This document shows positions 1 to 7,278 of a stretch of 10,558 bases of DNA, piece by piece. The position numbers and the translations under genes are program-made. Position 1 is the first letter of the stretch. Each line of letters opens with the position of its first letter. This DNA comes from Clostridia bacterium (GTDB lineage Bacteria > Bacillota > Clostridia > Oscillospirales > CAG-382): assembly GCA_900754535.1 (NCBI GenBank), contig CAAEDF010000277.1, positions 1 through 10,558 of the forward strand, given 5' to 3'. Under the pieces are notes generated by a model. The model saw nothing but the letters and a program-made list of their open reading frames with translations, had not been told where the DNA came from and searched no databases.

Positions 1-473
1 GCAAACGGGACTTTGAGCATTTTCGCCAGAGTCTGTGCCAAAAGCGTCTTTCCGACGCCGGTAGGACCGAGCAGCAGCACGTTGCTCTTCTGAAGCTCCA
101 CATCCTCAAGCTCGTCGTGGCTGTCTTCTTCCTTCTTTTGCTGCGCGTTTTTGTTCTTTTTGCAAATGGAGTTTATTCGCTTGTAATGGTTGTAAACGGC
201 AACGGAAAGCGCTATTTTTGCATCGTCCTGCCCGATGACGTGCTCGTCAAGATGGGTCTTTATTTCCAGCGGGGTGGGCAGTTCTATCTCGTCCGGATCG
301 CTGCGGGTGACCTTGTCGGCGCCGTCGGCAGCGGATGCCATTTTTTCTTCGTATTCATAGGCTATCTCCGAGCATAGCGCAATGCAGTTATCGCACAGGT
401 TCATGTTCCTGCCAAGCACATTGAGCGTCGTCAGTTCCGGATATTGCCTGCCGCAAAAATCACAGTTTTTCAT
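1..473 (-). CDS. clpX: ATP-dependent Clp protease ATP-binding subunit ClpX, N-terminal part (3' end off window)
   Basis: ClpX is the hexameric AAA+ unfoldase that recognises tagged or misfolded cytoplasmic proteins and threads them into ClpP. I translated the minus strand from the ATG at 473-471. It stays open for 157 codons to the window edge, so the gene is partial. The N-terminal zinc-binding domain is intact, with CxxC pairs at Cys4/Cys7 and Cys27/Cys30. The family's [17 protein letters not shown] stretch lies around residues 70-82. The Walker A motif GPTGVGKT is at 136-143. Between them is a lysine- and glutamate-rich linker (about 105-126). The start is preceded by only a weak purine-rich Shine-Dalgarno (AGGCAGG, far upstream), unlike the other genes here. 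It lies 176 bp downstream of clpP, with a hairpin in between. Identity is certain; the rest of the ATPase domain cannot be seen. Confidence 0.97.
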   Translation of the reverse strand, partial: MKNCDFCGRQYPELTTLNVLGRNMNLCDNCIALCSEIAYEYEEKMASAADGADKVTRSDPDEIELPTPLEIKTHLDEHVIGQDDAKIALSVAVYNHYKRINSICKKNKNAQQKKEEDSHDELEDVELQKSNVLLLGPTGVGKTLLAQTLAKMLKVPF

Positions 474-545
474 TTCTTATTTGTTGACCTGCCTTTCCGG
501 GGGATGAGCATTAAATGCGCAGACCGCCGTTGTTTAGCTTTTTAA

Positions 546-576
546 AGGGGCTGCCGTGTCATACGGGACAGCCCCT
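546..576 (-). other. Intercistronic hairpin between clpP and clpX, possible attenuator or processing site
   Basis: An outer 8-bp perfect stem (AGGGGCTG at 546-553 with CAGCCCCT at 569-576) is stacked on a 4-bp inner stem (CCGT/ACGG) with a 5-nt loop and a 2-nt bulge. In the minus-strand transcript the stem is followed by TTTAAAAAG, so there is no proper U-tract. A full intrinsic terminator is therefore unlikely. It may partially terminate transcription or stabilise the clpP mRNA end. The rest of the 474-649 spacer holds only a small CGGTT/AACCG inverted repeat (615-630). I saw no convincing promoter there. Confidence 0.5.
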
Positions 577-649
577 CATGTATTTGCGTGTATATCCCGC
601 CGCCCTCCATGTTTCGGTTTTATATAACCGTGGGACAATGCGGCCGGAT

Positions 650-1231
650 TCAGCGCTTCTCGATCACTTTGTCGATCAGCCCGTATTCAAGAGCCTCCTG
701 AGCGGACATGAAGTTATCGCGCTCGGTGTCTTTTTCCACCGTCTTAAGCGGTTTCCCGGTGTTTGCGGAAAGGATACGGTTCATCTTGTCCTTGATCTTA
801 ATAATGTGATCGGCATGGATCTTTATGTCTGTCGCCTGACCCTGCATGCCGCCGAGCGGCTGATGGATCATTATCTCGCTGTTCGGCAGCGCTATCCGCT
901 TGCCCTTTGCGCCTGCGGCGAGCAAAAATGCTCCCATGCTTGCGGCCATTCCTATGCATATCGTGGATACGTCGCATTTTATAAAGTTCATCGTATCGTA
1001 TATCGCCATGCCTGCGGATATCGAGCCGCCCGGACTGTTTATATAAAGCGATATGTCCTTGTCTGCATCCTGAGCTTCAAGATAAAGCAGCTGTGCAACG
1101 ACAAGCGACGCTGTCGTATCGTTCACTTCTTCGCCGAGAAACACGATCCGGTCGTTCAAAAGTCGCGAGTATATGTCGTAGGAGCGCTCGCCTCTGTTGG
1201 TCTGCTGTACGACCATAGGTACCAAGGGCAT
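650..1231 (-). CDS. clpP: ATP-dependent Clp protease proteolytic subunit ClpP
   Basis: ClpP is the serine peptidase that forms the tetradecameric chamber of ClpXP/ClpAP in the cytoplasm. The 193-residue protein has the usual family length and the highly conserved start [20 protein letters not shown]. The nucleophile Ser98 lies in GMAASMG, His123 in MIHQPLGG, and Asp172 in the [11 protein letters not shown] segment, so the catalytic triad is complete. I place the start at the ATG at 1231-1229. A TTG one codon upstream is in frame, but the Shine-Dalgarno AAGGTG sits 7 nt before the ATG. That site directly abuts the tig stop codon (11 nt between the genes), which suggests translational coupling to tig. 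Clp genes in many Firmicutes are controlled by CtsR, but I saw no CtsR-type heptanucleotide repeat here. Confidence 0.98.
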   Translation of the reverse strand: MPLVPMVVQQTNRGERSYDIYSRLLNDRIVFLGEEVNDTTASLVVAQLLYLEAQDADKDISLYINSPGGSISAGMAIYDTMNFIKCDVSTICIGMAASMGAFLLAAGAKGKRIALPNSEIMIHQPLGGMQGQATDIKIHADHIIKIKDKMNRILSANTGKPLKTVEKDTERDNFMSAQEALEYGLIDKVIEKR

Positions 1232-1242
1232 CAAAAATCACC

Positions 1243-2586
1243 TTAACCTTTCTTGTCTTCTTTCTCGCCCGCGCTGTCCTTGTCGCTTTCTTTTTTGTCT
1301 TCTTTCTTTGCGGGCTTCACGGCATTGGCTTTTATCAGCTCAAGTGCCTTGTTCAAGCATATATCGGCAGTAACACCCGAAAGAGGGATACTGTCTTTGA
1401 CCTTCTGGATATCCATATTGTATCCGGATGCTATCTTTCTGTATTCTTCTTCTATTTCATCTTCTGTCGGAGTGATGTTTTCGGCTTTGACGACCGCTTC
1501 AAGAGCAAGACGCGTCCTGACGTTACGCTCCGCACCGGGTCTGAAGGATTCGCGCAGCGATTCCATCGTAGAGCCGGTGTATTTGAAGTATGTATCAAGA
1601 TTTGCGCCCTGCATCTGCAGGCGATAGTCATAATCCCTTACCTGGTCGTCAACCTCGCCGTCAATCATCGCGGCGGGGATATCCACCTGCGTGTTTGCAA
1701 GCAGCTCGTCGATAACGGCTTCTTCAAACGCACGCTCGGCCGCTTTTTGCTTCCTTTCGGTTATTTTAGCCTTAACGTCCGCCTTGTATTCATCTACGGT
1801 GTTAAATTCGGAAACGTCCTTAACAAATTCGTCGTCTACTTCGGGCAGCTCGGTCCTTTTTACTTCATGCAGCTTTATCTTGAAAACCGTCTCCTTGCCG
1901 GCAAGCTCCTTGGCGCCGTAATCCTCGGGGAAGGTGACCTTTATTTCAAACTCATCGCCCGCCTTGTGGCCGATTATCTGCTCTTCAAAACCGGGAATAA
2001 AGCTTCCGGAGCCGAGTTTGAGCGGGAATTTCTCACCTTTTCCGCCTTCAAAAGCATTCCCGTCAAGGAACCCTTCGAAATCGATGGTGGTCTCGTCACC
2101 GTCCTCCGCGGGCTGATCTTCAATGGTTATAAGACGTCCGTTACGCTTGCGGATAAACTCTATTTCCTCGGCTATTTCGTTCTTTGTAACACGTACGGTC
2201 TCTTTTGCCGCTTCAAGACCCTTGTATTTTTCAACCACCGCTTCCGGCTTGGTGTATACCTTGGCGGTAAGTGCCACGCCGTTTTCGTCAATGGAGACAA
2301 TATCGATCTCCGGGCTGGACACCACCTCAAGGCCGGCTTCCTTTACCGCATCGGAATATATGCCGGGCAGAAGATTGTCAAGCGCCTCGTCGTAAAACAC
2401 GGCGGAGCCGTAAAGCTTTTCGATGATATTCTTCGGAGCCTTACCCTTGCGGAAGCCGGGGACGTTCATTTTCCCGACGTTTCGCTTGTACGCCTTCATA
2501 ACCGCGGCGTCAAATGCTCCTTTGTCGATTTGCAGTTCCAGCACCGAGACGTTTTTTTCCGGGCTTGTGACGTTTTTAAGACTCAT
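1243..2586 (-). CDS. tig: Trigger factor (ribosome-associated chaperone and peptidyl-prolyl isomerase)
   Basis: Trigger factor docks at the ribosome exit tunnel next to protein L23 and shields nascent chains. The ribosome-binding signature GFRKGKAP is at residues 44-51. An FKBP-type isomerase domain spans about 160-245 (GDETTIDFEGF..., FIPGFEEQIIG, TFPEDYG). A helical C-terminal substrate-binding domain runs to about residue 420, followed by a charged Lys/Glu/Asp-rich tail. At 447 residues it is slightly longer than the usual length of about 430, because of that tail. The open frame extends 16 codons upstream. I prefer the ATG at 2586-2584, because GGAGGA lies 8 nt before it and the family homology (MSLKNV...) begins there. 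It is the first gene of the tig-clpP-clpX unit and is transcribed from the promoter at 2713-2740. Confidence 0.97.
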   Translation of the reverse strand: MSLKNVTSPEKNVSVLELQIDKGAFDAAVMKAYKRNVGKMNVPGFRKGKAPKNIIEKLYGSAVFYDEALDNLLPGIYSDAVKEAGLEVVSSPEIDIVSIDENGVALTAKVYTKPEAVVEKYKGLEAAKETVRVTKNEIAEEIEFIRKRNGRLITIEDQPAEDGDETTIDFEGFLDGNAFEGGKGEKFPLKLGSGSFIPGFEEQIIGHKAGDEFEIKVTFPEDYGAKELAGKETVFKIKLHEVKRTELPEVDDEFVKDVSEFNTVDEYKADVKAKITERKQKAAERAFEEAVIDELLANTQVDIPAAMIDGEVDDQVRDYDYRLQMQGANLDTYFKYTGSTMESLRESFRPGAERNVRTRLALEAVVKAENITPTEDEIEEEYRKIASGYNMDIQKVKDSIPLSGVTADICLNKALELIKANAVKPAKKEDKKESDKDSAGEKEDKKG

Positions 2587-2665
2587 TTTCCAAATCCTCC
2601 AAATTTTTATAACCGCACACGAAATCTCCGGCAAACAAACCGGTATTGCTTCGCGGCAAAATCAA

Positions 2666-2688
2666 CCGTCCTGCAAAAGACGGGACGG
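2666..2688 (-). other. Leader hairpin in the tig 5' untranslated region
   Basis: A perfect 6-bp inverted repeat (CCGTCC at 2666-2671, GGACGG at 2683-2688) has an 11-nt loop. It lies about 20-40 nt downstream of the predicted tig transcription start, in a leader of roughly 120 nt. No U-tract follows it, so it is not a standard terminator. Its function is unknown; it may stabilise the 5' end of the mRNA. Confidence 0.4.
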
Positions 2689-2712
2689 CAGATTTTTTAT
2701 ACTATCTATACT

Positions 2713-2740
2713 ATTGTATACTTTTTGGCGCTTTTGTCAA
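2713..2740 (-). promoter_or_regulatory. Sigma-A-type promoter for tig-clpP-clpX
   Basis: On the minus strand a perfect -35 box TTGACA (2740-2735) is followed after 16 nt by TACAAT (2718-2713), which matches the -10 consensus at five of six positions. Transcription should start near 2706. The start region contains the repeat TATACTAT (plus strand, 2698-2705 and 2707-2714), so alternative -10 elements are possible. One TTTTGGC copy (2723-2729) lies in the promoter spacer. Confidence 0.85.
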
Positions 2741-2804
2741 CAATTTTTTTGAAAATAATCACTGTCATTGGGATTTTGGGGCCAAAAACAAATCGGACTT
2801 GCAG

Positions 2805-2820
2805 AAAATGTTTACATTTT
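2805..2820. repeat. Perfect inverted repeat, operator-like, upstream of the sortase promoter
   Basis: The arms AAAATGT (2805-2811) and ACATTTT (2814-2820) are perfect inverted copies around a 2-bp centre. This is the geometry of a site for a dimeric helix-turn-helix regulator. It ends 5 bp before the -35 box of the sortase promoter. A smaller inverted repeat, TTTTGG/CCAAAA around GG, lies at 2774-2787. The sequence is AT-rich, so chance remains possible. I cannot name a regulator. Confidence 0.45.
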
Positions 2821-2825
2821 GGCTT

Positions 2826-2853
2826 TTGGCAGATAAGATATACAAAATATAAT
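2826..2853 (+). promoter_or_regulatory. Sigma-A-type promoter for the sortase gene
   Basis: TTGGCA (2826-2831) matches the -35 consensus at five of six positions. After 16 nt it is followed by a perfect TATAAT (2848-2853). The predicted start near 2860 gives a leader of about 43 nt before the ATG at 2904. A weaker overlapping alternative is TTTACA (2811-2816), 17 nt, TAAGAT (2834-2839). The -35 region lies in two tandem copies of TTTTGGC (2817-2830). Confidence 0.75.
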
Positions 2854-2903
2854 ATTACATAAAGCTATGCAATATGCAACGGAAGGAGCAGTACCGTTAG
2901 CTT

Positions 2904-3950
2904 ATGGACAATAAGGCCAACACCGCTTCGCAAACCCTCAACGAGGTCTTTTCCTGCGGTGAAACAAAAGTGATAGACGCCGGAAAAATTGATCCGGCCG
3001 TATATACAAAAAAAAGCGGCTTTGTAAAATCGCTTGAAAGCATGAGCGCAAACGATATAGCCGACCTGCAGGACGGCCGTAAGAAAAAACGTATAACGGC
3101 TGATTTTGTGACACGGCTTATAGCCTTTCTTGTGTGCTTCGGCGTATTCGGCGCGTCGCTGTACATGATAGTGGAACGCGTTATCGACGATATCCAGGCT
3201 CAGCGTCTCATGGAGGATCTGCAGCAGATCGTCCCGGAACGTGAGGTACCGAGGATGAATCAGGTTTCAAAGCTGTCATCAAGCCATACTCTTTTTGAAG
3301 CACTTGATTCGGACGGCGCGGACAGCCCGGTGGAAGTGGATACGAGCGTCGATTATGATATCGAGAAGATGCGGCTGCTGGCCGCTGTAGAAATGAACCC
3401 GGATGTGTACGGCTGGATAAGGATAAACGGCACGGTGATAAATTATCCGATACTCAAAGCCGACGACAACGATTATTATCTCTACCGTGATATCAACCTC
3501 AATTATTCAAAATCAGGCTCGATTTTTGCGGATTTCCGCCTTTCCGACAAACACAGCGACAATTACAACGCAATTTTCTACGGGCACTGTATGAGCAACG
3601 GAAGTATGTTCAGATATATAATGCAGTGGTTTGAAGCCTATCAGACGCGTGACAGCGTTGCCGATACGATGGAGATAGAGATCATCACCGTGGACGGCGT
3701 ATATGTTTATGAAGTCTTTTCGGCTTACCGTTCCACCGGCACGCACTTTATAACCGCGTCGTTTGCAAACGAGAACGAGTATCTTGATTTCCTCAAGGAA
3801 ATACGCTCAAAAACCGTGCTCCGCCGCCGCGTTCCGTATAACGCCGATTCACGCATCTGCACGCTTGTCACCTGCACCAACGTCGTCGGCATGGAGGACG
3901 AACGGTACGTGCTCCACGGCATATTGAAGAAGATAGTCCTGTACGGATGA
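2904..3950 (+). CDS. Class B sortase, membrane-anchored cysteine transpeptidase
   Basis: Sortases cleave a C-terminal sorting motif on exported proteins and join the protein to the cell wall or to a pilin. This 348-residue protein has a cytosolic N-terminal region of about 65 residues ending in basic residues (GRKKKR). One transmembrane helix follows (about 68-90), then a charged coil-like stalk (about 91-160) and the extracellular sortase domain (about 165-345). The catalytic set is complete: His228 in FYGHCM, Cys324 in TLVTC, and Arg334 in DERYVLHG. The YGH.M..GSMF block and the overall arrangement fit class B. The start ATG has a stop codon two codons upstream. Its Shine-Dalgarno AAGGAG (2883-2888) is unusually distant, at 15 nt. 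No substrate with a sorting signal is seen nearby, so the target is unknown. It is the only plus-strand gene here and is divergent from tig. Confidence 0.92.
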   Translation: MDNKANTASQTLNEVFSCGETKVIDAGKIDPAVYTKKSGFVKSLESMSANDIADLQDGRKKKRITADFVTRLIAFLVCFGVFGASLYMIVERVIDDIQAQRLMEDLQQIVPEREVPRMNQVSKLSSSHTLFEALDSDGADSPVEVDTSVDYDIEKMRLLAAVEMNPDVYGWIRINGTVINYPILKADDNDYYLYRDINLNYSKSGSIFADFRLSDKHSDNYNAIFYGHCMSNGSMFRYIMQWFEAYQTRDSVADTMEIEIITVDGVYVYEVFSAYRSTGTHFITASFANENEYLDFLKEIRSKTVLRRRVPYNADSRICTLVTCTNVVGMEDERYVLHGILKKIVLYG

Positions 3951-3991
3951 TATACCGGTCGGCTGTTCCGGCCGCCGGCTGTAAATCAAAA

Positions 3992-4033
3992 CCGGAGGAT
4001 ATCGGTCAACCGATATCCTCCGGCTTTTTGTTT
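3992..4033. terminator. Strong intrinsic terminator between convergent sortase and pckG genes, probably bidirectional
   Basis: A perfect 14-bp stem (3992-4005 with 4010-4023) closes a 4-nt TCAA loop. On the plus strand it is followed by CTTTTTGTTTTG, a good U-tract ending sortase transcription. On the minus strand the same stem is followed by TTTTGATTT, so it can also end the pckG transcript, whose stop codon lies only a few bases upstream. Confidence 0.93.
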
Positions 4034-4036
4034 TGT

Positions 4037-5833
4037 TTACTTGGAAAGTCTGGCGATCTCGTCGTTAAGCTGCTTGGTGAGCTCTGCGGGGATCGTGTCG
4101 CCTATCTTTGCGTAGAATTCCTTTACGCTGTTGAAGTCGTCAAGCCAGTAATCCTTCTCGACGGTGAGTATGGATTCCAGGTCCGCCTTGCAGAATTTTC
4201 TGCCCGGCTCGATCTCGTAATTGAGACCCTCGAGATTGATATCGTCCGCATAGGGGATATATCCGATCTCGGTCTCGCGTGCGCCGACCTTGTCCTCGCA
4301 TCTCTTGATGATCCATTCGAGAACGCGGAAGTTGTCGCCGAAGCCCGGCCAGAGGAACTTGCCGTCGTCGGTAAGTCTGAACCAGTTGACGTGGAATATC
4401 TTGGGAAGGTTGGGAGTGGTCTTGCCCATCTCAAGCCAGTGAGCAAAATAGTCGCCCATGTTGTAGCCGCAGAAGGGAAGCATTGCCATCGGGTCTCTTC
4501 TTACAACGCCGACGGCACCGGTAGCGGCAGCGGTGGTCTCCGAAGCCATTATAGAGCCGACGAACGTGCCGTGCTCCCAGTTGAAGGACTGGTAAACCAG
4601 CGGAGCGGTCTTTGCGCGTCTGCCGCCGAAGATGATAGCGGACAGCGGAACGCCTGCGGGATTGTCAAATTCCTTGGAAATGCAGGGGCACTGCTTTGCG
4701 GGCGCGGTAAAGCGGGAGTTGGGATGAGCGCCCTTCTCGGTGCTGGTCTTGCCGTTCCACGGCTCGCCCTTCCAGTTAAGAGCATGTTCGGGCGGATTCT
4801 TGTCAAGCCCTTCCCACCATACGGTGTCGTCGTCAAGATTGAGAGCAACATTGGTGAAGATGGTGTTGGCCATGGTAGTGGCAAGCGCGTTGGGGTTGGA
4901 CTTCTTGTTGGTGCCGGGAGCAACGCCGAAGAAGCCGTTCTCCGGGTTTGCGGCCCAAAGGCGTCCGTCCGGGCCCTTTCTGATCCAGGCGATGTCGTCG
5001 CCTACGCACCATACTTTGTAGCCCTTATTGGTATATACTTCCGGCGGGATAAGCATCGCAAGGTTGGTCTTGCCGCAGGCGGACGGGAAAGCGGCCGCCA
5101 CGTACTTTGTCTCACCGTCGGGATTTTCAATGCCGAGAATAAGCATATGCTCAGCCATCCAGCCCTCGTTGCGGCCGAGGTAGGAGGCTATTCTCAGCGC
5201 AAAGCACTTTTTGCCGAGAAGCACGTTTCCGCCGTAGCCGGAGTTGACCGACCATATGGTGTTGTCCTCGGGGAAGTGGCAGATATATCTGTTGTTCTCG
5301 TCCATTGTCGCGCGGGAATGGAGACCCTTTATAAAGTCGCCGTCGGTGCCCATGTTTTCAAGCACTGCACTGCCCGCGCGGGTCATGATGAGCATGTTGA
5401 GCACAACGTAGATGGAGTCTGTCAGCTCAATGCCGTTTTTGGCAAACGGGCTGCCTACAACGCCCATGGAATAGGGAATTACGTACATCGTTTTTCCGGC
5501 ATAGGAATTGCGGAAAAGGGGAGTGAGCTTGGCGTAGCACTCCTTCGGATCCATCCAGTTGTTGGTAGCGCCTGCATCCTCTTTTTTGGAGGTACAGATA
5601 AAGGTCCTGTTTTCAACACGGGCAACGTCGTTTACAGCGGTCCTGTGCAGATAGCAGCCGGGAAGCTTTTCCTGATTGAGCTTGAAAAGCTCTCCGGTGG
5701 AGCAGGCCTCGGCTCTGAGCGCTTCTGCCTGTTCGTCCGAGCCGTCGATTATGACGACTTTTGCGGGGTTCGTGAGAGCTATCATCTCATCGAGCCATGC
5801 GTTCAGCTTGGTGTTTTTGGTAAGGTTTGACAT
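4037..5833 (-). CDS. pckG: Phosphoenolpyruvate carboxykinase (GTP)
   Basis: This cytoplasmic enzyme interconverts oxaloacetate plus GTP with phosphoenolpyruvate, CO2 and GDP (EC 4.1.1.32). It works in gluconeogenesis or, in many gut anaerobes, in the CO2-fixing direction towards C4 acids. The GTP class is shown by the P-loop FPSACGKTN (249-257) with its class-specific Cys253, the kinase-2 motif VGDDIAW (277-283), and the ENGFFGVAPGTN block (298-309). The ATP class would have a GTGKTT-type loop instead. At 598 residues it is full length. The ATG is preceded by GGAGG with a 6-nt spacer. The gene starts 12 nt after the ksgA stop, with no terminator between, so it is probably the last gene of the uxuA operon. 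A long open frame on the opposite strand is a shadow of this gene. Confidence 0.97.
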   Translation of the reverse strand: MSNLTKNTKLNAWLDEMIALTNPAKVVIIDGSDEQAEALRAEACSTGELFKLNQEKLPGCYLHRTAVNDVARVENRTFICTSKKEDAGATNNWMDPKECYAKLTPLFRNSYAGKTMYVIPYSMGVVGSPFAKNGIELTDSIYVVLNMLIMTRAGSAVLENMGTDGDFIKGLHSRATMDENNRYICHFPEDNTIWSVNSGYGGNVLLGKKCFALRIASYLGRNEGWMAEHMLILGIENPDGETKYVAAAFPSACGKTNLAMLIPPEVYTNKGYKVWCVGDDIAWIRKGPDGRLWAANPENGFFGVAPGTNKKSNPNALATTMANTIFTNVALNLDDDTVWWEGLDKNPPEHALNWKGEPWNGKTSTEKGAHPNSRFTAPAKQCPCISKEFDNPAGVPLSAIIFGGRRAKTAPLVYQSFNWEHGTFVGSIMASETTAAATGAVGVVRRDPMAMLPFCGYNMGDYFAHWLEMGKTTPNLPKIFHVNWFRLTDDGKFLWPGFGDNFRVLEWIIKRCEDKVGARETEIGYIPYADDINLEGLNYEIEPGRKFCKADLESILTVEKDYWLDDFNSVKEFYAKIGDTIPAELTKQLNDEIARLSK

Positions 5834-5845
5834 GATTTTCCTCCG

Positions 5846-6670
5846 TTAAAGATTTATATTATTTATTTTTTTCGTTATTTCGGCAAACTCTTCAAGAGAA
5901 AGCCTTTCGCCGCGCGTGTTAGGGTCTGTGCCCGCTGCGGCTATCGCTTCGGCGATCGCCTGTCGGTTTTCAAAACCGAACGCCGACGAGAGCGCGTTTG
6001 CAAGCGTTTTTCTGCGCTGCCCGAACGCGGCACGGATTATATCGAAAAACAGCTTTTCGTCACATACATCGACCGGCGGGCTGTCATAAGGGGTTAGCTT
6101 TATGACGGCGGAATCCACCTTCGGCGGCGGAGAGAACGAACCCGCCGAGACGGTAAAAAGCCTTTTTGCCGCCGCGTAATAGTTTACGGCAAGCGTTACG
6201 GCCCCGCATTGCGCCGGGTCCGTGGAACAAAGCCGCGCGGCTACCTCTTTTTGTACCATCACTGTTACGGAGCGGAACCCGTACCGCCCCTCAAGCAGCT
6301 TCATGATGATGGGAGTGGTTATATAATACGGAAGATTTGCGCACACGCACACCGGCATATCGCCGAAGCGGCTTTCGATAAGCGCGCTTATATCAACGTC
6401 AAGAATATCGGCATGTACGAGAGAGAACCTCGTGTCAGCTCCGAAACGCGCCTCGAGCACCGGTATGAGCTCATCGTCTATCTCGACGGAAACCACTTTG
6501 CCCGCCTTCCCGAGCAGCGCGGCTGTAAGCGCACCGTCGCCCGGACCTATCTCAAGCACGCCGCAGTCCGGCGTAACGCCGCTTTCGGCTGCGATCCTGT
6601 CGACAACGGCTTTGTTTATGAGAAAGTTCTGGCCGTATTTTTTCTTTTTCCTGAAAGGATTTTCGGACAT
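5846..6670 (-). CDS. rsmA: 16S rRNA (adenine(1518)-N(6)/adenine(1519)-N(6))-dimethyltransferase
   Basis: RsmA (KsgA) uses S-adenosylmethionine to dimethylate two adjacent adenines near the 3' end of 16S rRNA, a late step and checkpoint in 30S assembly. The 274-residue length fits the family. The N-terminal KKKYGQNFL motif (9-17), the SAM-binding motif I LEIGPGDGALT (39-49), and the catalytic motif IV NLPYYIT (112-118) are all present. A smaller C-terminal domain follows. The start ATG (6670-6668) overlaps the stop of the upstream regulator by one base (TAATG). No good Shine-Dalgarno precedes it, so translation is probably coupled to the upstream gene. Confidence 0.97.
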   Translation of the reverse strand: MSENPFRKKKKYGQNFLINKAVVDRIAAESGVTPDCGVLEIGPGDGALTAALLGKAGKVVSVEIDDELIPVLEARFGADTRFSLVHADILDVDISALIESRFGDMPVCVCANLPYYITTPIIMKLLEGRYGFRSVTVMVQKEVAARLCSTDPAQCGAVTLAVNYYAAAKRLFTVSAGSFSPPPKVDSAVIKLTPYDSPPVDVCDEKLFFDIIRAAFGQRRKTLANALSSAFGFENRQAIAEAIAAAGTDPNTRGERLSLEEFAEITKKINNINL

Positions 6671-7227
6671 TATTCTTTGTCGATGACGGTAAGGAATCTT
6701 GCTTCGCCGTCCACGGCGTACTGACCGTGACGGAGAGTGGGATCAAAATATATGCTGTCGCCCTCCGAAAGAAATATCGTCTTGTCCCCTATGACCACGG
6801 CGATCTTTCCCGAGATGACGTAGTTGAATTCCTGCCCCGAATGCGAGACAAGCTCGGGCTTTCCGTCCTTGGGCGAGATCGTGACGAGCATCGGCTCCTT
6901 GTCGCGGTTCTTGAAGTTTGCCGCAAGCGACTCAAAGGAATATCCCTTGTATCTCTCAACCCCGACTCCGCAGCCCTTGCGGGTGACGGTATAGGAATCC
7001 ATGCGCGGCGTTTCGCCGGTCAGCAGCTCGGTGGGGTCGATTCCGAGGGCGCTTGCAACCGAATATATCATGCTTACGGGAAGATCGTTTTCGCCTGTTT
7101 CGTAAGCGATGTACTCGTCGGCAGGCATACCGATCTTATCGGCAAGCTCCTGCTGTGACATATCTATCGTTTCACGCATATACACTATCCTGTCGGCGAT
7201 CTGCCGGATCTGCTCTTTTACGCCCAT
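6670..7227 (-). CDS. XRE-family transcriptional regulator with C-terminal cupin sensor domain
   Basis: The 185-residue protein has an N-terminal helix-turn-helix of the XRE/lambda-repressor type at about 8-65 (MSQQELADKIGMPADEYIAYETGEND). It is joined to a C-terminal cupin_2 barrel at about 112-182. The first cupin motif contains His129, Glu133 and Gly140 (SHSGQEFNYVISG). The second is GDSIYFDPTLRHGQY (156-170). This architecture is common in regulators that bind a small metabolite or metal in the cupin. Its ATG has GGAGG 5 nt upstream. It lies 51 nt after uxuA without a terminator and is coupled to ksgA. A role in controlling this operon is an inference from position only; its ligand is unknown. 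Confidence 0.9.
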   Translation of the reverse strand: MGVKEQIRQIADRIVYMRETIDMSQQELADKIGMPADEYIAYETGENDLPVSMIYSVASALGIDPTELLTGETPRMDSYTVTRKGCGVGVERYKGYSFESLAANFKNRDKEPMLVTISPKDGKPELVSHSGQEFNYVISGKIAVVIGDKTIFLSEGDSIYFDPTLRHGQYAVDGEARFLTVIDKE

Positions 7228-7278
7228 TGCTTCCTCCGTGTTATCGTGTTGTATAGGTAATTGAATATAAATCTTATG

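Noticed and set aside
515..1246. Plus-strand open frame of 243 codons opposite clpP
   Set aside because: It is antisense to ClpP, which has a complete catalytic triad; the plus frame has no ribosome binding site or recognisable domain.
2587..2634. N-terminal extension of trigger factor to 2634
   Set aside because: The added 16 residues do not match the family, and the GGAGGA site serves the downstream ATG at 2586.
1747..2862. Long plus-strand open frames opposite tig (for example 1747-2862)
   Set aside because: The minus strand encodes a complete trigger factor here. The plus frame runs on through the AT-rich promoter region and has no recognisable domain.
3947..5830. A 627-codon open frame on the plus strand opposite pckG
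   Set aside because: It is a stop-poor shadow of a full-length, clearly recognisable PEP carboxykinase. Its translation shows no family features, and it begins just before the sortase stop codon, ahead of a strong terminator.
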